The notes under the pieces: model-generated
Databases searched by the model: none
Seen by the model: the letters and a program-made list of their open reading frames with translations, nothing else
Told to the model about the DNA's origin: nothing
Shown: positions 7,336-15,202 of the stretch, one piece after another
Layout: the number at the start of each line of letters is the position of its first letter
Position numbering within the stretch: position 1 is the stretch's first letter
Source of the DNA: Crocinitomicaceae bacterium
GTDB taxonomy: Bacteria; Bacteroidota; Bacteroidia; Flavobacteriales_D; Crocinitomicaceae
Length of the DNA: 20,030 nt
Assembly (NCBI GenBank): GCA_002696025.1
Contig: NZQU01000029.1
Location: forward strand, 1-20,030
Reading direction: 5' to 3'
Program-made: the position numbers and the translations under genes

Positions 7336-8634
7336 TTATTCACATAACATAACACCGTCAGAATGCATTTCTTTAAGAAAAACATTTTTTAAAGAATTAA
7401 TTATATCAGGCTTATCTTTAATTTTCACTTTGATGTAGTTTTCTGTAAAACCAGTGACGTAATCGTTGTCGATAGTATTTTCAAACAAAACTGTTTGATT
7501 GGATTGAATATGTTGTTGATAAAATAATCGTTTTTTTCTCTCTGATAAACTTTGTAAATCTTGGCTCCTTTTTTTTCTAACGTTCATAGGTATTTTCTCT
7601 CCAAGCTTTATGGCTGTTGTATTGGCTCTTTCAGAGTAGGTGAAAACGTGAAGATATGAAACATCTAGGTCTTTTAAATATTCATATGTTTTTTGAAATT
7701 CATGATATGTTTCACCTGGATATCCAACGATAACATCAACTCCTATACAACAATCTGGTTTTATAGATTTGATAAAATTAACCCTATCTGTATATAATGA
7801 TGTGTCATATTTACGCCTCATTTTTTTCAATAAATAATCACTTCCTGATTGAAGTGGAATGTGAAAATGAGGGACAAATCTTTTTGATTTATTTAACACA
7901 AAGTCAATAATTTCATTAGATAATAGATTGGGTTCTATAGATGAAATTCTAAACCTTTCAATAAATGAAACTTCATCTAATGCTTTAACTAATTCAAAAA
8001 AGTTTTCATCTTTTCCTTGTCCAAAATCACCAATATTAACACCAGTTAACACAATTTCTTTTACGCCTGTGTTTTTTAGTTTATCTAATTCTAATAATGT
8101 TTTTGAAATAGAAGCGTTCCTGCTTTTTCCTCTTGCCAGTGGTATGGTACAAAAAGAGCAAAAGTAATCGCATCCATCTTGAACTTTAAGAAATGAACGG
8201 GTTCTTTCCCCACTCGAAAATGCAGGGTAGAAGTCCTTGGTTTTTTTAATTGATTCATTGAGAACAACAGTTGTTGAATTGGTCTCATCAATTTTTTCAA
8301 GATGTTCAATAACATTAAACTTGTCATTGGCTCCAAGTACCATATTAACCCCTTCAATTTCACTTATTTCTTTTGGTTTTAGTTGGGCATAGCAACCCAA
8401 CATAATAATAAATGCATTGGGATTTACTTTTCTTGCTTTTCGAACAAGATATCGACACTTTTTATCTGCATTATCTGTTACAGAACAGGTGTTGATTACA
8501 AATATATCTGGCCGTTCTTCAAAGTCAACCTTTGCATAGCCTCCATCTTCAAAAAGTCGGGATATTGCAGACGTTTCTGAAAAATTCAATTTACAACCTA
8601 GTGTATAAAAAGAAACAGTTCTATATGGATTCAT
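7336..8634 (-). CDS. mtaB: tRNA t6A37 methylthiotransferase MtaB
   Basis: This radical-SAM methylthiotransferase adds a methylthio group to N6-threonylcarbamoyladenosine at tRNA position 37, giving ms2t6A. The 432-residue protein has the N-terminal UPF0004 domain with cluster ligands Cys14 (TLGCKLN), Cys50 (NTCSVT) and Cys81 (GCYAQ). The radical-SAM cluster is Cys155, Cys159 and Cys162 (CDYFCSFC). A C-terminal TRAM-like region (about 370-430) is present. The sequence TLGCKLNFSE separates MtaB from MiaB (ms2i6A) and RimO. It is first in a four-gene minus-strand operon leading into pterin genes and BI-1. A TATTTTTG element lies 17 bases before the start. Length and all six cysteines indicate an intact enzyme. 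Confidence 0.95.
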   Translation of the reverse strand: MNPYRTVSFYTLGCKLNFSETSAISRLFEDGGYAKVDFEERPDIFVINTCSVTDNADKKCRYLVRKARKVNPNAFIIMLGCYAQLKPKEISEIEGVNMVLGANDKFNVIEHLEKIDETNSTTVVLNESIKKTKDFYPAFSSGERTRSFLKVQDGCDYFCSFCTIPLARGKSRNASISKTLLELDKLKNTGVKEIVLTGVNIGDFGQGKDENFFELVKALDEVSFIERFRISSIEPNLLSNEIIDFVLNKSKRFVPHFHIPLQSGSDYLLKKMRRKYDTSLYTDRVNFIKSIKPDCCIGVDVIVGYPGETYHEFQKTYEYLKDLDVSYLHVFTYSERANTTAIKLGEKIPMNVRKKRSQDLQSLSERKKRLFYQQHIQSNQTVLFENTIDNDYVTGFTENYIKVKIKDKPDIINSLKNVFLKEMHSDGVMLCE

Positions 8635-8651
8635 TTGACTTTGTTATTTTG

Positions 8652-8659
8652 CAAAAATA
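8652..8659 (-). promoter_or_regulatory. Candidate -7 promoter element (TATTTTTG) for the mtaB operon
   Basis: On the minus strand the bases read TATTTTTG, matching TAnnTTTG. A TTG lies 14 bases further upstream, shorter than the usual 17 or more. The element sits between the terminator of the upstream TPR gene and the mtaB ATG, where an operon promoter is needed. Confidence 0.5.
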
Positions 8660-8674
8660 AGCAGATAAATTAAC

Positions 8675-8705
8675 AAAAAAAAAGCTGCAAGTTTATTGCA
8701 GCTTT
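8675..8705 (-). terminator. Rho-independent terminator of the gyrA-TPR unit
   Basis: On the minus strand AAAGCTGCAA (8705-8696) pairs with TTGCAGCTTT (8690-8681) around a five-base loop and runs into a T-rich tract (complement of the A-run at 8675-8683). The stem is ten pairs including the A/T ends. It lies 22 bases after the TPR gene stop and separates that unit from mtaB. Confidence 0.88.
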
Positions 8706-8726
8706 TGATATCAAAGGAAATAAATA

Positions 8727-9860
8727 TTACTCTTTAATGTTATTAAGTCTTTCTTTGTAGCTCATTGCTTTTTCTTTATTCCCTAGTTGGAAATGTGTTT
8801 GAATTAAAATTTCAAGAACTTGTTTGTCATTTGGATTTGTTACTATATATTTCTCAAGAACAGTTAATGCTTTTCTCTTGATTTCTTTTGATTGATTAAG
8901 TAGTTCTTCCGATTTCGGATCTCTATAATCTAATTCTTGAGATTTTATTTGAACATCTCTTGCCCAATTGAATAAATGAGCCCCAAGTTGATACTGTGCA
9001 TCAGCATAAGTAGAATCAATTTCAAGTGCCTTTTCAAAAGAGGCTTCGGCTTTTTCATTTTCACCCTGACTCATGTAAGCAGTCCCTAAATTGTAATGAA
9101 GTGATTTGTTTTCAGGGTCTAATTCTAAAGCTTTACTCATGTATTGTTTAGCTCCAGCCAAATCATTTTTTCTTACGTAAATATTAATTAAAGTAATGTA
9201 AACGTCTACCTCATTAGGCATAAATTCTTTTACTTTCTCAGCTATAAGAATGGCGATTTCAAAATTTGGCTCTTCTCCCAAAGTGTATTTATTGACAACC
9301 TGATTTAAACAAACAAGGGTGTTTTTATTTGCATCATCTGCTTTTTTGTCAATCCATGAACTAACTGATGAACTCTGAATAAACATTTGCATTGCCATTT
9401 CAAAATTTTTGGAATTATATGCGTTTACGCCAAGTGTATATAACTGATTACTTTTAGTATTGATAAGTTTTTCTACCTCAGATTTATACCTTGCTTTAGG
9501 AGCAGTGGAAAATTTAAGCGATTCTTTAAGTGTATTTACATAACCTGAAAGCATTTCTTGATCCAAATTACCTGTTTTCATCTGTTTCTGTGTTTCAACT
9601 TCTACCAAGCCCATGTAGATCATTCCTCTGTAATAATGCATTTTTGCATCATCTTTAGTATCTGCATTGACTGCTGCTAAGTCAATGTTTTTCTTGGCTT
9701 CATTTAGAACCTCTAAATTTTTATCGAGGCTATTTTTTGGATTGTACTTTTTTAAATAGTTGTATGCATTTTGTACATTTTTCTTTTGAGCATAGGAGAT
9801 GCCTGATGCAAATATTAAAAATAATACAGCTAGCGCTGAGGTAAATATTTTTTTATTCAT
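8727..9860 (-). CDS. Secreted TPR-repeat protein downstream of gyrA
   Basis: The 377-residue protein has a clean signal peptide (MNKKIFTSALAVLFLIF, cleavage near SYAQ, about residue 25), so it is exported to the periplasm. The rest is helical with tetratricopeptide repeats, clearest at about 215-300: NDLAGAKQYMSKALELDPEN, then LGTAYMSQGENEKAEASFEKALEIDSTYADAQYQLGAHLF. Another repeat is seen near 140-160 and a last one at the C-terminus. No catalytic domain is visible, so a scaffold role is likely. It starts 16 bases after gyrA and is followed by a strong terminator, so it is the distal gene of a gyrA transcript. From memory, this neighbour is recurrent in Flavobacteriia, although no link to DNA supercoiling is known to me. 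Confidence 0.9.
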   Translation of the reverse strand: MNKKIFTSALAVLFLIFASGISYAQKKNVQNAYNYLKKYNPKNSLDKNLEVLNEAKKNIDLAAVNADTKDDAKMHYYRGMIYMGLVEVETQKQMKTGNLDQEMLSGYVNTLKESLKFSTAPKARYKSEVEKLINTKSNQLYTLGVNAYNSKNFEMAMQMFIQSSSVSSWIDKKADDANKNTLVCLNQVVNKYTLGEEPNFEIAILIAEKVKEFMPNEVDVYITLINIYVRKNDLAGAKQYMSKALELDPENKSLHYNLGTAYMSQGENEKAEASFEKALEIDSTYADAQYQLGAHLFNWARDVQIKSQELDYRDPKSEELLNQSKEIKRKALTVLEKYIVTNPNDKQVLEILIQTHFQLGNKEKAMSYKERLNNIKE

Positions 9861-9876
9861 TTTGATATAATTTTAA

Positions 9877-12423
9877 TTATTCTTCAGAGTTGTTTTCAAC
9901 TTCTGTGCCATTTTCATTTTCTGGTGAATTATTTTCTTCATTTTCAAACTCATCATCTTCTTCATCACTTCTAGGTACTTTAGCTACAGCAGCAATTTCT
10001 CCTCCTTTTTTAAGGTTGATTAATTTTACACCTTGAGCAGCCCTTCCCATTGTTCTGATGGTATCAATATGCATTCTGATAGCAACACCAGATTTTGTAA
10101 TGATCATTAAGTCATTATCATCTTCAACATTTTTAATAGACAACAATGGTCCTGTTTTGTCAGTTACATTTAATGTTTTAACTCCTTTTCCTCCTCTGTT
10201 TGTAATTCTGTATACAGGTTCGTTGTCCTCAGGGTCATTTATATAAGTTCTTTTACCATAACCATTTTCAGATACAACAAGTACAGTTGTAAATACATCT
10301 TCAACGCAAACCATTCCTATTACCTGGTCATCATCACTTGATAGAGTTACGCCTCTAACCCCTGATGCGTTTCTACCCATAGCTCTTACCTTTGTTTCAT
10401 TAAATCTAATAGCTCTACCATTGCTAGTCCCTAAAATAATTTCATTATTGCCATTGGTAAGTTTTGCTTCTAATAGTTCATCATTTTCTCTAATGGTAAT
10501 TGCATTAATTCCATTTGATCTAGGTCGAGAATAAGATTCAAGCGAAGTTTTCTTGATGACACCATTTTTGGTGGCCATAACTATGAAGTTATTATTGACA
10601 TATTCCTCGTCTTTTAAATCTTGAACCTTAACATAAGCTTTCACTTTATCATCCTGAGGAATGTTAATGAGGTTTTGAATCGCACGTCCTTTAGATATTT
10701 TGTTCCCTTCAGGAATTTCAAAAACACGCATCCAGAAACAACGGCCTTTTTCAGTAAATATCAAAAGATAATTATGATTGGTAGCTACAAATAAATCTTC
10801 AAGGAAATCTTTTTCTCTTGTTTTAGAGCCCCTAGATCCCATTCCTCCTCTGTTTTGGACTTTGTATTCAGATAAGCTTGTTCTTTTGATGTATCCGGCA
10901 TGTGAAATGGTAACAACTACCTCTTCATCGGCAATAAGATCTTCCATTCGCATTTCACTTGCTGAATAGATAATTTCTGATCTTCTTTCATCACCATACT
11001 TTTCTTTAATTTCAATAAGTTCATCTTTGATAATGGCCATTCGGCGTTCTTTTTTATCAAGAATATCTCTTAAATCGGCGATTAATTTTGTCAATTCGTC
11101 ATATTCTGCTCTTAGTTTGTCTTGTTCGAGTCCGGTAAGGTGACGCAAACGCATATCTACAATTGCACGAGTTTGAATTTCGGTTAATCCAAACCTTTCA
11201 GAAAGCCTGTTTCGAGCTTCATCAGGACTTTTCGATGATTTAATTATTTCAATAACTTCATCAATATTGTCTGATGCGATTATCAATCCTTCAAGAATAT
11301 GGGCTCTTTCCTCAGCCTTTTTTAGATCAAATTTTGTTCTTCTGACAACAACTTCATGTCTAAAGTCTACAAAGTTTGAAATAAGCTCTCTTAGTGTAAC
11401 CATTTCAGGCCTTCCGTCGATTAAGCAAATGTTGTTAACAGAAAAAGATGTTTGAAGTGCAGTATACTTGTAAAGCTTATTTAGTACAACATTGGCTATG
11501 GCATCTCTTTTAATTTCATAAACAACTCTTAATCCATTTCTATCGGATTCATCTCTTAAATCAGATATGCCTTCTATTTTTTTGTCGTTAATTAAGTCAG
11601 CGGTTTTTTTAATCATATCCGCTTTGTTGACTTGGTAAGGGATTTCAGTTACAACTATGTATTCTCGATCATTAATTTCTTCAATTTCAGCCTTACCTCT
11701 CATCACAATTCTTCCACGGCCTGTTAATAGAGCGTCTTTTACGCCCTCATAACCATATATAATTCCACCTGTAGGAAAGTCAGGCCCTTTTACGTATTGT
11801 AATAATTCTTCGGTCTCAATATCAGTGTTGTCAATATAGGCAATGGTTCCATCGATAACTTCTGATAAATTATGAGGAGCCATATTGGTTGCCATACCAA
11901 CAGCAATACCTGCGGCACCATTAACTAATAAATTTGGAATTTTTGAAGGCAGAACAGTGGGCTCTTCTAGACTGTCATCAAAGTTTGGTCTAAAATCAAC
12001 AGTATCCTTTTCGAGGTCTCCTAGCATTTCTTCGGCAATTTTGCGAAGCCTAGCCTCAGTATATCTCATGGCTGCTGGACTGTCTCCATCAATTGAGCCA
12101 AAGTTACCTTGGCCATCTACAAGTGGGTATCTTAATGACCAGTTTTGGGCCATACGTACCATGGTGTCGTAAACAGAGCTATCACCATGTGGGTGATACT
12201 TACCAAGGACTTCCCCAACAATTCTTGCAGATTTTTTATAAGGACGATTTGAAAACACCCCAAGATCTTGCATTCCATAAAGAACCCTTCTGTGAACAGG
12301 TTTAAATCCATCCCGGATATCAGGAAGTGCTCTAGAAACAATAACAGACATCGAGTAATCGATGTATGCTGATTTCATTTCATCTTCTATGTTAATTTGT
12401 ATTATTTTTTCGCCGTCTGCCAT
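9877..12423 (-). CDS. gyrA: DNA gyrase subunit A
   Basis: This is the breakage-reunion subunit of DNA gyrase, which with GyrB introduces negative supercoils using ATP. In 848 residues it shows the winged-helix domain with catalytic Tyr121 in AAMRYTEARL, the tower and coiled coil (about 365-490), and a C-terminal beta-pinwheel (about 510-810) with repeated strands such as TKSGVAIRM and ENGYGKRTYI. The GyrA box is degenerate, QNRGGMG at the first blade, and NRGGKGVKTL occurs near the last blade. These support gyrase rather than ParC. Quinolone-region positions Ser82 and Asp86 match susceptible E. coli Ser83 and Asp87. The last 30 or so residues are an acidic, Glu/Asn-rich disordered tail. It diverges from clpC and is followed by the TPR gene. 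Confidence 0.98.
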   Translation of the reverse strand: MADGEKIIQINIEDEMKSAYIDYSMSVIVSRALPDIRDGFKPVHRRVLYGMQDLGVFSNRPYKKSARIVGEVLGKYHPHGDSSVYDTMVRMAQNWSLRYPLVDGQGNFGSIDGDSPAAMRYTEARLRKIAEEMLGDLEKDTVDFRPNFDDSLEEPTVLPSKIPNLLVNGAAGIAVGMATNMAPHNLSEVIDGTIAYIDNTDIETEELLQYVKGPDFPTGGIIYGYEGVKDALLTGRGRIVMRGKAEIEEINDREYIVVTEIPYQVNKADMIKKTADLINDKKIEGISDLRDESDRNGLRVVYEIKRDAIANVVLNKLYKYTALQTSFSVNNICLIDGRPEMVTLRELISNFVDFRHEVVVRRTKFDLKKAEERAHILEGLIIASDNIDEVIEIIKSSKSPDEARNRLSERFGLTEIQTRAIVDMRLRHLTGLEQDKLRAEYDELTKLIADLRDILDKKERRMAIIKDELIEIKEKYGDERRSEIIYSASEMRMEDLIADEEVVVTISHAGYIKRTSLSEYKVQNRGGMGSRGSKTREKDFLEDLFVATNHNYLLIFTEKGRCFWMRVFEIPEGNKISKGRAIQNLINIPQDDKVKAYVKVQDLKDEEYVNNNFIVMATKNGVIKKTSLESYSRPRSNGINAITIRENDELLEAKLTNGNNEIILGTSNGRAIRFNETKVRAMGRNASGVRGVTLSSDDDQVIGMVCVEDVFTTVLVVSENGYGKRTYINDPEDNEPVYRITNRGGKGVKTLNVTDKTGPLLSIKNVEDDNDLMIITKSGVAIRMHIDTIRTMGRAAQGVKLINLKKGGEIAAVAKVPRSDEEDDEFENEENNSPENENGTEVENNSEE

Positions 12424-12486
12424 CGTCTAATAATTAATTTTAGGTGTTCAATGTTACAATTTTCAAAAAATGAAATTGTCAAGCGT

Positions 12487-12494
12487 CAAAAATA
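12487..12494 (-). promoter_or_regulatory. Candidate -7 element (TATTTTTG) for gyrA
   Basis: Read on the minus strand this is TATTTTTG, identical to the elements before mtaB and before the TPR gene at the left end. It lies 63 bases before the gyrA ATG, so the leader would be about 55 bases. No TTG box is seen at normal spacing. Confidence 0.4.
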
Positions 12495-12594
12495 GCAATA
12501 AAGAATGGTTTTTTTATGTTATTTATCAACGATTTACTAACAATTTTAGTTAATAAATCTAGCTTGATAAGGTTAATTCAGTCAATTTATGTAT

Positions 12595-12602
12595 TAAATT
12601 TG
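12595..12602 (+). promoter_or_regulatory. Candidate -7 element (TAAATTTG) for clpC
   Basis: TAAATTTG matches TAnnTTTG and lies 35 bases before the preferred clpC ATG at 12638. The nearest upstream TTG is about 28 bases away, longer than usual, so the -33 half is not supported. Confidence 0.35.
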
Positions 12603-12637
12603 TTTTAAATAGGTATCTTATTATTAAATTGGCCGTT

Positions 12638-15157
12638 ATGGAAGCAAAATTTTCACCTAGGGTAAAAGATGTTATTACATATAGCAAGGAAGAGGCAGTT
12701 CGATTAAAAAATGATTTTATAGGTGTAGAGCACTTATTAATTGGCATTATTCGATTAAAGGAAGGAATGGCTATAAAAATATTGAATGAATATCAAATAG
12801 ACCTTCAGCAGATTAAATATGAAATAGAAGAGGTTCTTAAACAGTCTTCTACAGAGGAAAAACTCACATCATCTTCTATACCTCTTGTCAAACAAGCAGA
12901 GAAGATTATCAAAATGACTTATTTGGAAGCAAAGTATTTTAAGAGTCCAATTATAGGAACTGAGCATTTATTATTAAGCATTTTAAGAGATGGTGATAAT
13001 GTTGCCTGTTCCACCTTAAATAAATATGGAGTTTTGTATGAAAATGCAAAAGATGAATACGAGTCTATAGTCGATGAAAAAATAGAGCCTGAATCTAAAT
13101 TCCCTGGCAGTGCAGAGGAAGAACCAGAATCCTTTTCATCTTCTAAAAGAGTATCAGACCCAAAATCTAAAACACCTGTTTTAGATAACTTTGGAAGAGA
13201 CTTAACTAAAATGGCAGATTCTGGTAAACTAGACCCTATTGTTGGAAGAGAAAAAGAAATTGAGCGAGTAAGTCAGATTTTATCTAGAAGAAAAAAAAAC
13301 AATCCCATTTTAATAGGTGAGCCTGGTGTTGGTAAAAGTGCTATAGCAGAGGGGCTGGCTTTAAGAATAGTTCAAAGAAAAGTATCCAGAATTTTATTTA
13401 ATAAAAGAATCGTATCATTGGATTTGGCTTCATTGGTAGCTGGAACTAAATATAGAGGACAGTTTGAAGAAAGAATGAAGGCGGTAATGCAGGAAATTGA
13501 AAAAAACCCTGATATCATTTTATTTATTGACGAAATTCACACAATCATTGGTGCTGGTGGAGCAAGTGGTTCCTTAGATGCATCAAACATGTTCAAACCT
13601 GCCCTTGCCAGGGGAGAACTTCAAGCAATTGGAGCAACAACATTAGATGAGTACAGACAGTATGTTGAAAAAGATGGTGCTTTGGAACGTCGTTTTCAAA
13701 AGGTAATTATTGAACCAACAACAATGGAAGAGACCTCTCAAATTCTTGAAAACATAAAGGAGAGGTATGAAGATCATCACTTGGTTAAATATTCAGATGA
13801 TGCTTTGGCTGCTTGTGTTAAATTAACAGAAAGATATATAACTGACCGTCACCTTCCAGACAAGGCAATAGATGCACTTGATGAGGTTGGTTCAAGAGTT
13901 CATTTAAACAATGTTAATGTTCCTCAAGATATACTTGATATTGAAGAAAAAATAGAGTTACTTAAGGAGAAAAAAAGTGATGTTATTAAATCTCAGCAAT
14001 ATGAAAAAGCTGCTGAATTAAGAGATACCGAAAGGACACTTCAACAAAAATTAGAAGCTGCAAAAAACAAATGGGAAGAAGAATCTAAAAATCATAGAGT
14101 AGAGGTAACTGAAGAGCATGTTGCTGAAGTTGTTTCAATGATGTGTGGGGTTCCTGTGACTCGTGTTTCACAAACTGAAACAGGCAGATTGTCTGTTATG
14201 GGAGATGAAATTAGTGGTCAGGTTATTGGTCAAAGTGATGCAGTTGCTAAAGTAGTGAAGGCCATACAAAGAAATAGAGCTGGTTTAAAAGACCCTAATA
14301 AACCCATTGGCTCCTTCTTTTTTCTTGGGCCTACAGGTGTTGGTAAAACACAATTAGCTAAGGTGCTTGCCAGATATTTATTTGATTCAGAAGAAGCGCT
14401 TATCAGAATTGATATGTCAGAATACATGGAGAAGTTTTCAATTTCAAGATTGGTTGGAGCTCCTCCTGGATATGTTGGCTATGAAGAAGGGGGGCAATTA
14501 ACGGAGAAGGTAAGAAGAAAACCATATTCTATTGTATTGCTTGATGAAATTGAGAAAGCACACCCAGATGTTTTTAACCTATTACTTCAGGCATTGGATG
14601 ATGGCCATATGACGGATGGATTAGGTAGAAAAATTGATTTTAAAAACGTTATTTTGATTATGACATCAAATATAGGTGCTAGGCAATTAGCTGATTTTGG
14701 TTCAGGTGTTGGTTTTGGTACCAAAGCACAAATAGATGCTCAAGATGACAATGCAAAATCCATTATTCAAAATGCATTAAGAAAAGCATTTTCACCTGAA
14801 TTCCTTAATAGAGTAGATGACATCATTATGTTTAAGTCTCTTGGAAGAAAAGAAATTCATTCAATTATCGATTTAGAGTTAGAAAAATTATACAATCGAA
14901 TTGATGGATTGGGTTATAAACTAACTTTAAGTAAATCTGCAAAAGACTTTATAGTTGATAATGGTTATGATGAAAAATTTGGAGCTAGGCCATTAAAAAG
15001 AGCCATTCAAAAACATGTTGAAGATCCATTAGCTGAGGAGATTATAAAATCAAATTTAAAAGAAGGCGATTGTATTAATATGGATTTAAATAAGGAAAAG
15101 AATGCTTTAGTGGTTGTAATTAAAAAGAAAAAAAATAAACAAGCTTCTGATTCATAA
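12638..15157 (+). CDS. clpC: ATP-dependent Clp protease ATPase ClpC (AAA+ unfoldase)
   Basis: ClpC is a hexameric two-ring AAA+ unfoldase that feeds substrates to ClpP. I start it at the ATG at 12638 (839 residues, MEAKFSPRVKDV) because Bacteroidota ClpC proteins begin in this way; a TTG three codons upstream would only add Met-Ala-Val. Two Clp-N repeats (about 10-145) precede ring 1, with Walker A GEPGVGKS (227-234), pore loop KYRG (271-274) and Walker B ILFIDE (ending 298-299). A UVR-type coiled segment (about 445-480) lies between the rings. Ring 2 has Walker A GPTGVGKT (564-571). VGF in the loop GSGVGFG is the ClpP-docking tripeptide, showing that it partners ClpP, unlike ClpB. Divergent from gyrA; 45 bases precede the SGNH gene. 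Confidence 0.97.
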   Translation: MEAKFSPRVKDVITYSKEEAVRLKNDFIGVEHLLIGIIRLKEGMAIKILNEYQIDLQQIKYEIEEVLKQSSTEEKLTSSSIPLVKQAEKIIKMTYLEAKYFKSPIIGTEHLLLSILRDGDNVACSTLNKYGVLYENAKDEYESIVDEKIEPESKFPGSAEEEPESFSSSKRVSDPKSKTPVLDNFGRDLTKMADSGKLDPIVGREKEIERVSQILSRRKKNNPILIGEPGVGKSAIAEGLALRIVQRKVSRILFNKRIVSLDLASLVAGTKYRGQFEERMKAVMQEIEKNPDIILFIDEIHTIIGAGGASGSLDASNMFKPALARGELQAIGATTLDEYRQYVEKDGALERRFQKVIIEPTTMEETSQILENIKERYEDHHLVKYSDDALAACVKLTERYITDRHLPDKAIDALDEVGSRVHLNNVNVPQDILDIEEKIELLKEKKSDVIKSQQYEKAAELRDTERTLQQKLEAAKNKWEEESKNHRVEVTEEHVAEVVSMMCGVPVTRVSQTETGRLSVMGDEISGQVIGQSDAVAKVVKAIQRNRAGLKDPNKPIGSFFFLGPTGVGKTQLAKVLARYLFDSEEALIRIDMSEYMEKFSISRLVGAPPGYVGYEEGGQLTEKVRRKPYSIVLLDEIEKAHPDVFNLLLQALDDGHMTDGLGRKIDFKNVILIMTSNIGARQLADFGSGVGFGTKAQIDAQDDNAKSIIQNALRKAFSPEFLNRVDDIIMFKSLGRKEIHSIIDLELEKLYNRIDGLGYKLTLSKSAKDFIVDNGYDEKFGARPLKRAIQKHVEDPLAEEIIKSNLKEGDCINMDLNKEKNALVVVIKKKKNKQASDS

Positions 15158-15159
15158 AT

Positions 15160-15167
15160 TAAATTTG
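15160..15167 (+). promoter_or_regulatory. Weak candidate -7 element (TAAATTTG) for the SGNH-LysM gene
   Basis: TAAATTTG matches TAnnTTTG and lies just after the clpC stop, 35 bases before the ATG at 15203. There is no TTG partner at correct spacing, and such AT-rich octamers are common by chance here. Confidence 0.25.
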
Positions 15168-15202
15168 AATGGCATATGTTTTGTTGTTAATCATTAAAAT
15201 TT

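Larger units (their letters stand above)
12424..12637. other. Divergent intergenic region gyrA / clpC
   Basis: About 214 AT-rich bases lie between two divergent essential-type genes. They hold one TAnnTTTG-like element facing each way (12487-12494 minus, 12595-12602 plus) and an imperfect inverted repeat at 12456-12479 in the presumed gyrA leader. No small ORF of credible composition and no RNA gene is seen. No CtsR- or CIRCE-like operator is recognisable. Confidence 0.55.

Noticed and set aside
8091..8363. 90-codon open frame within mtaB on the same strand
   Set aside because: Out-of-frame shadow inside a fully conserved enzyme; no independent start signal or recognisable protein.
11885..12172. 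95-codon plus-strand open frame opposite gyrA, with others nearby
   Set aside because: Antisense shadow of the conserved GyrA N-terminal domain; composition follows the complementary codons.
12100..12200. Possible quinolone-resistance change in gyrA
   Set aside because: Ser82 and Asp86 are the susceptible-type residues; nothing suggests resistance.
12629..12637. TTG start for clpC three codons upstream
   Set aside because: The next codons give the ATG that matches the usual ClpC N-terminus; a TTG start adds nothing.
12638..15157. ClpB instead of ClpC
   Set aside because: The ClpP-docking VGF loop and UVR-like middle segment are present and the long ClpB coiled-coil domain is missing.
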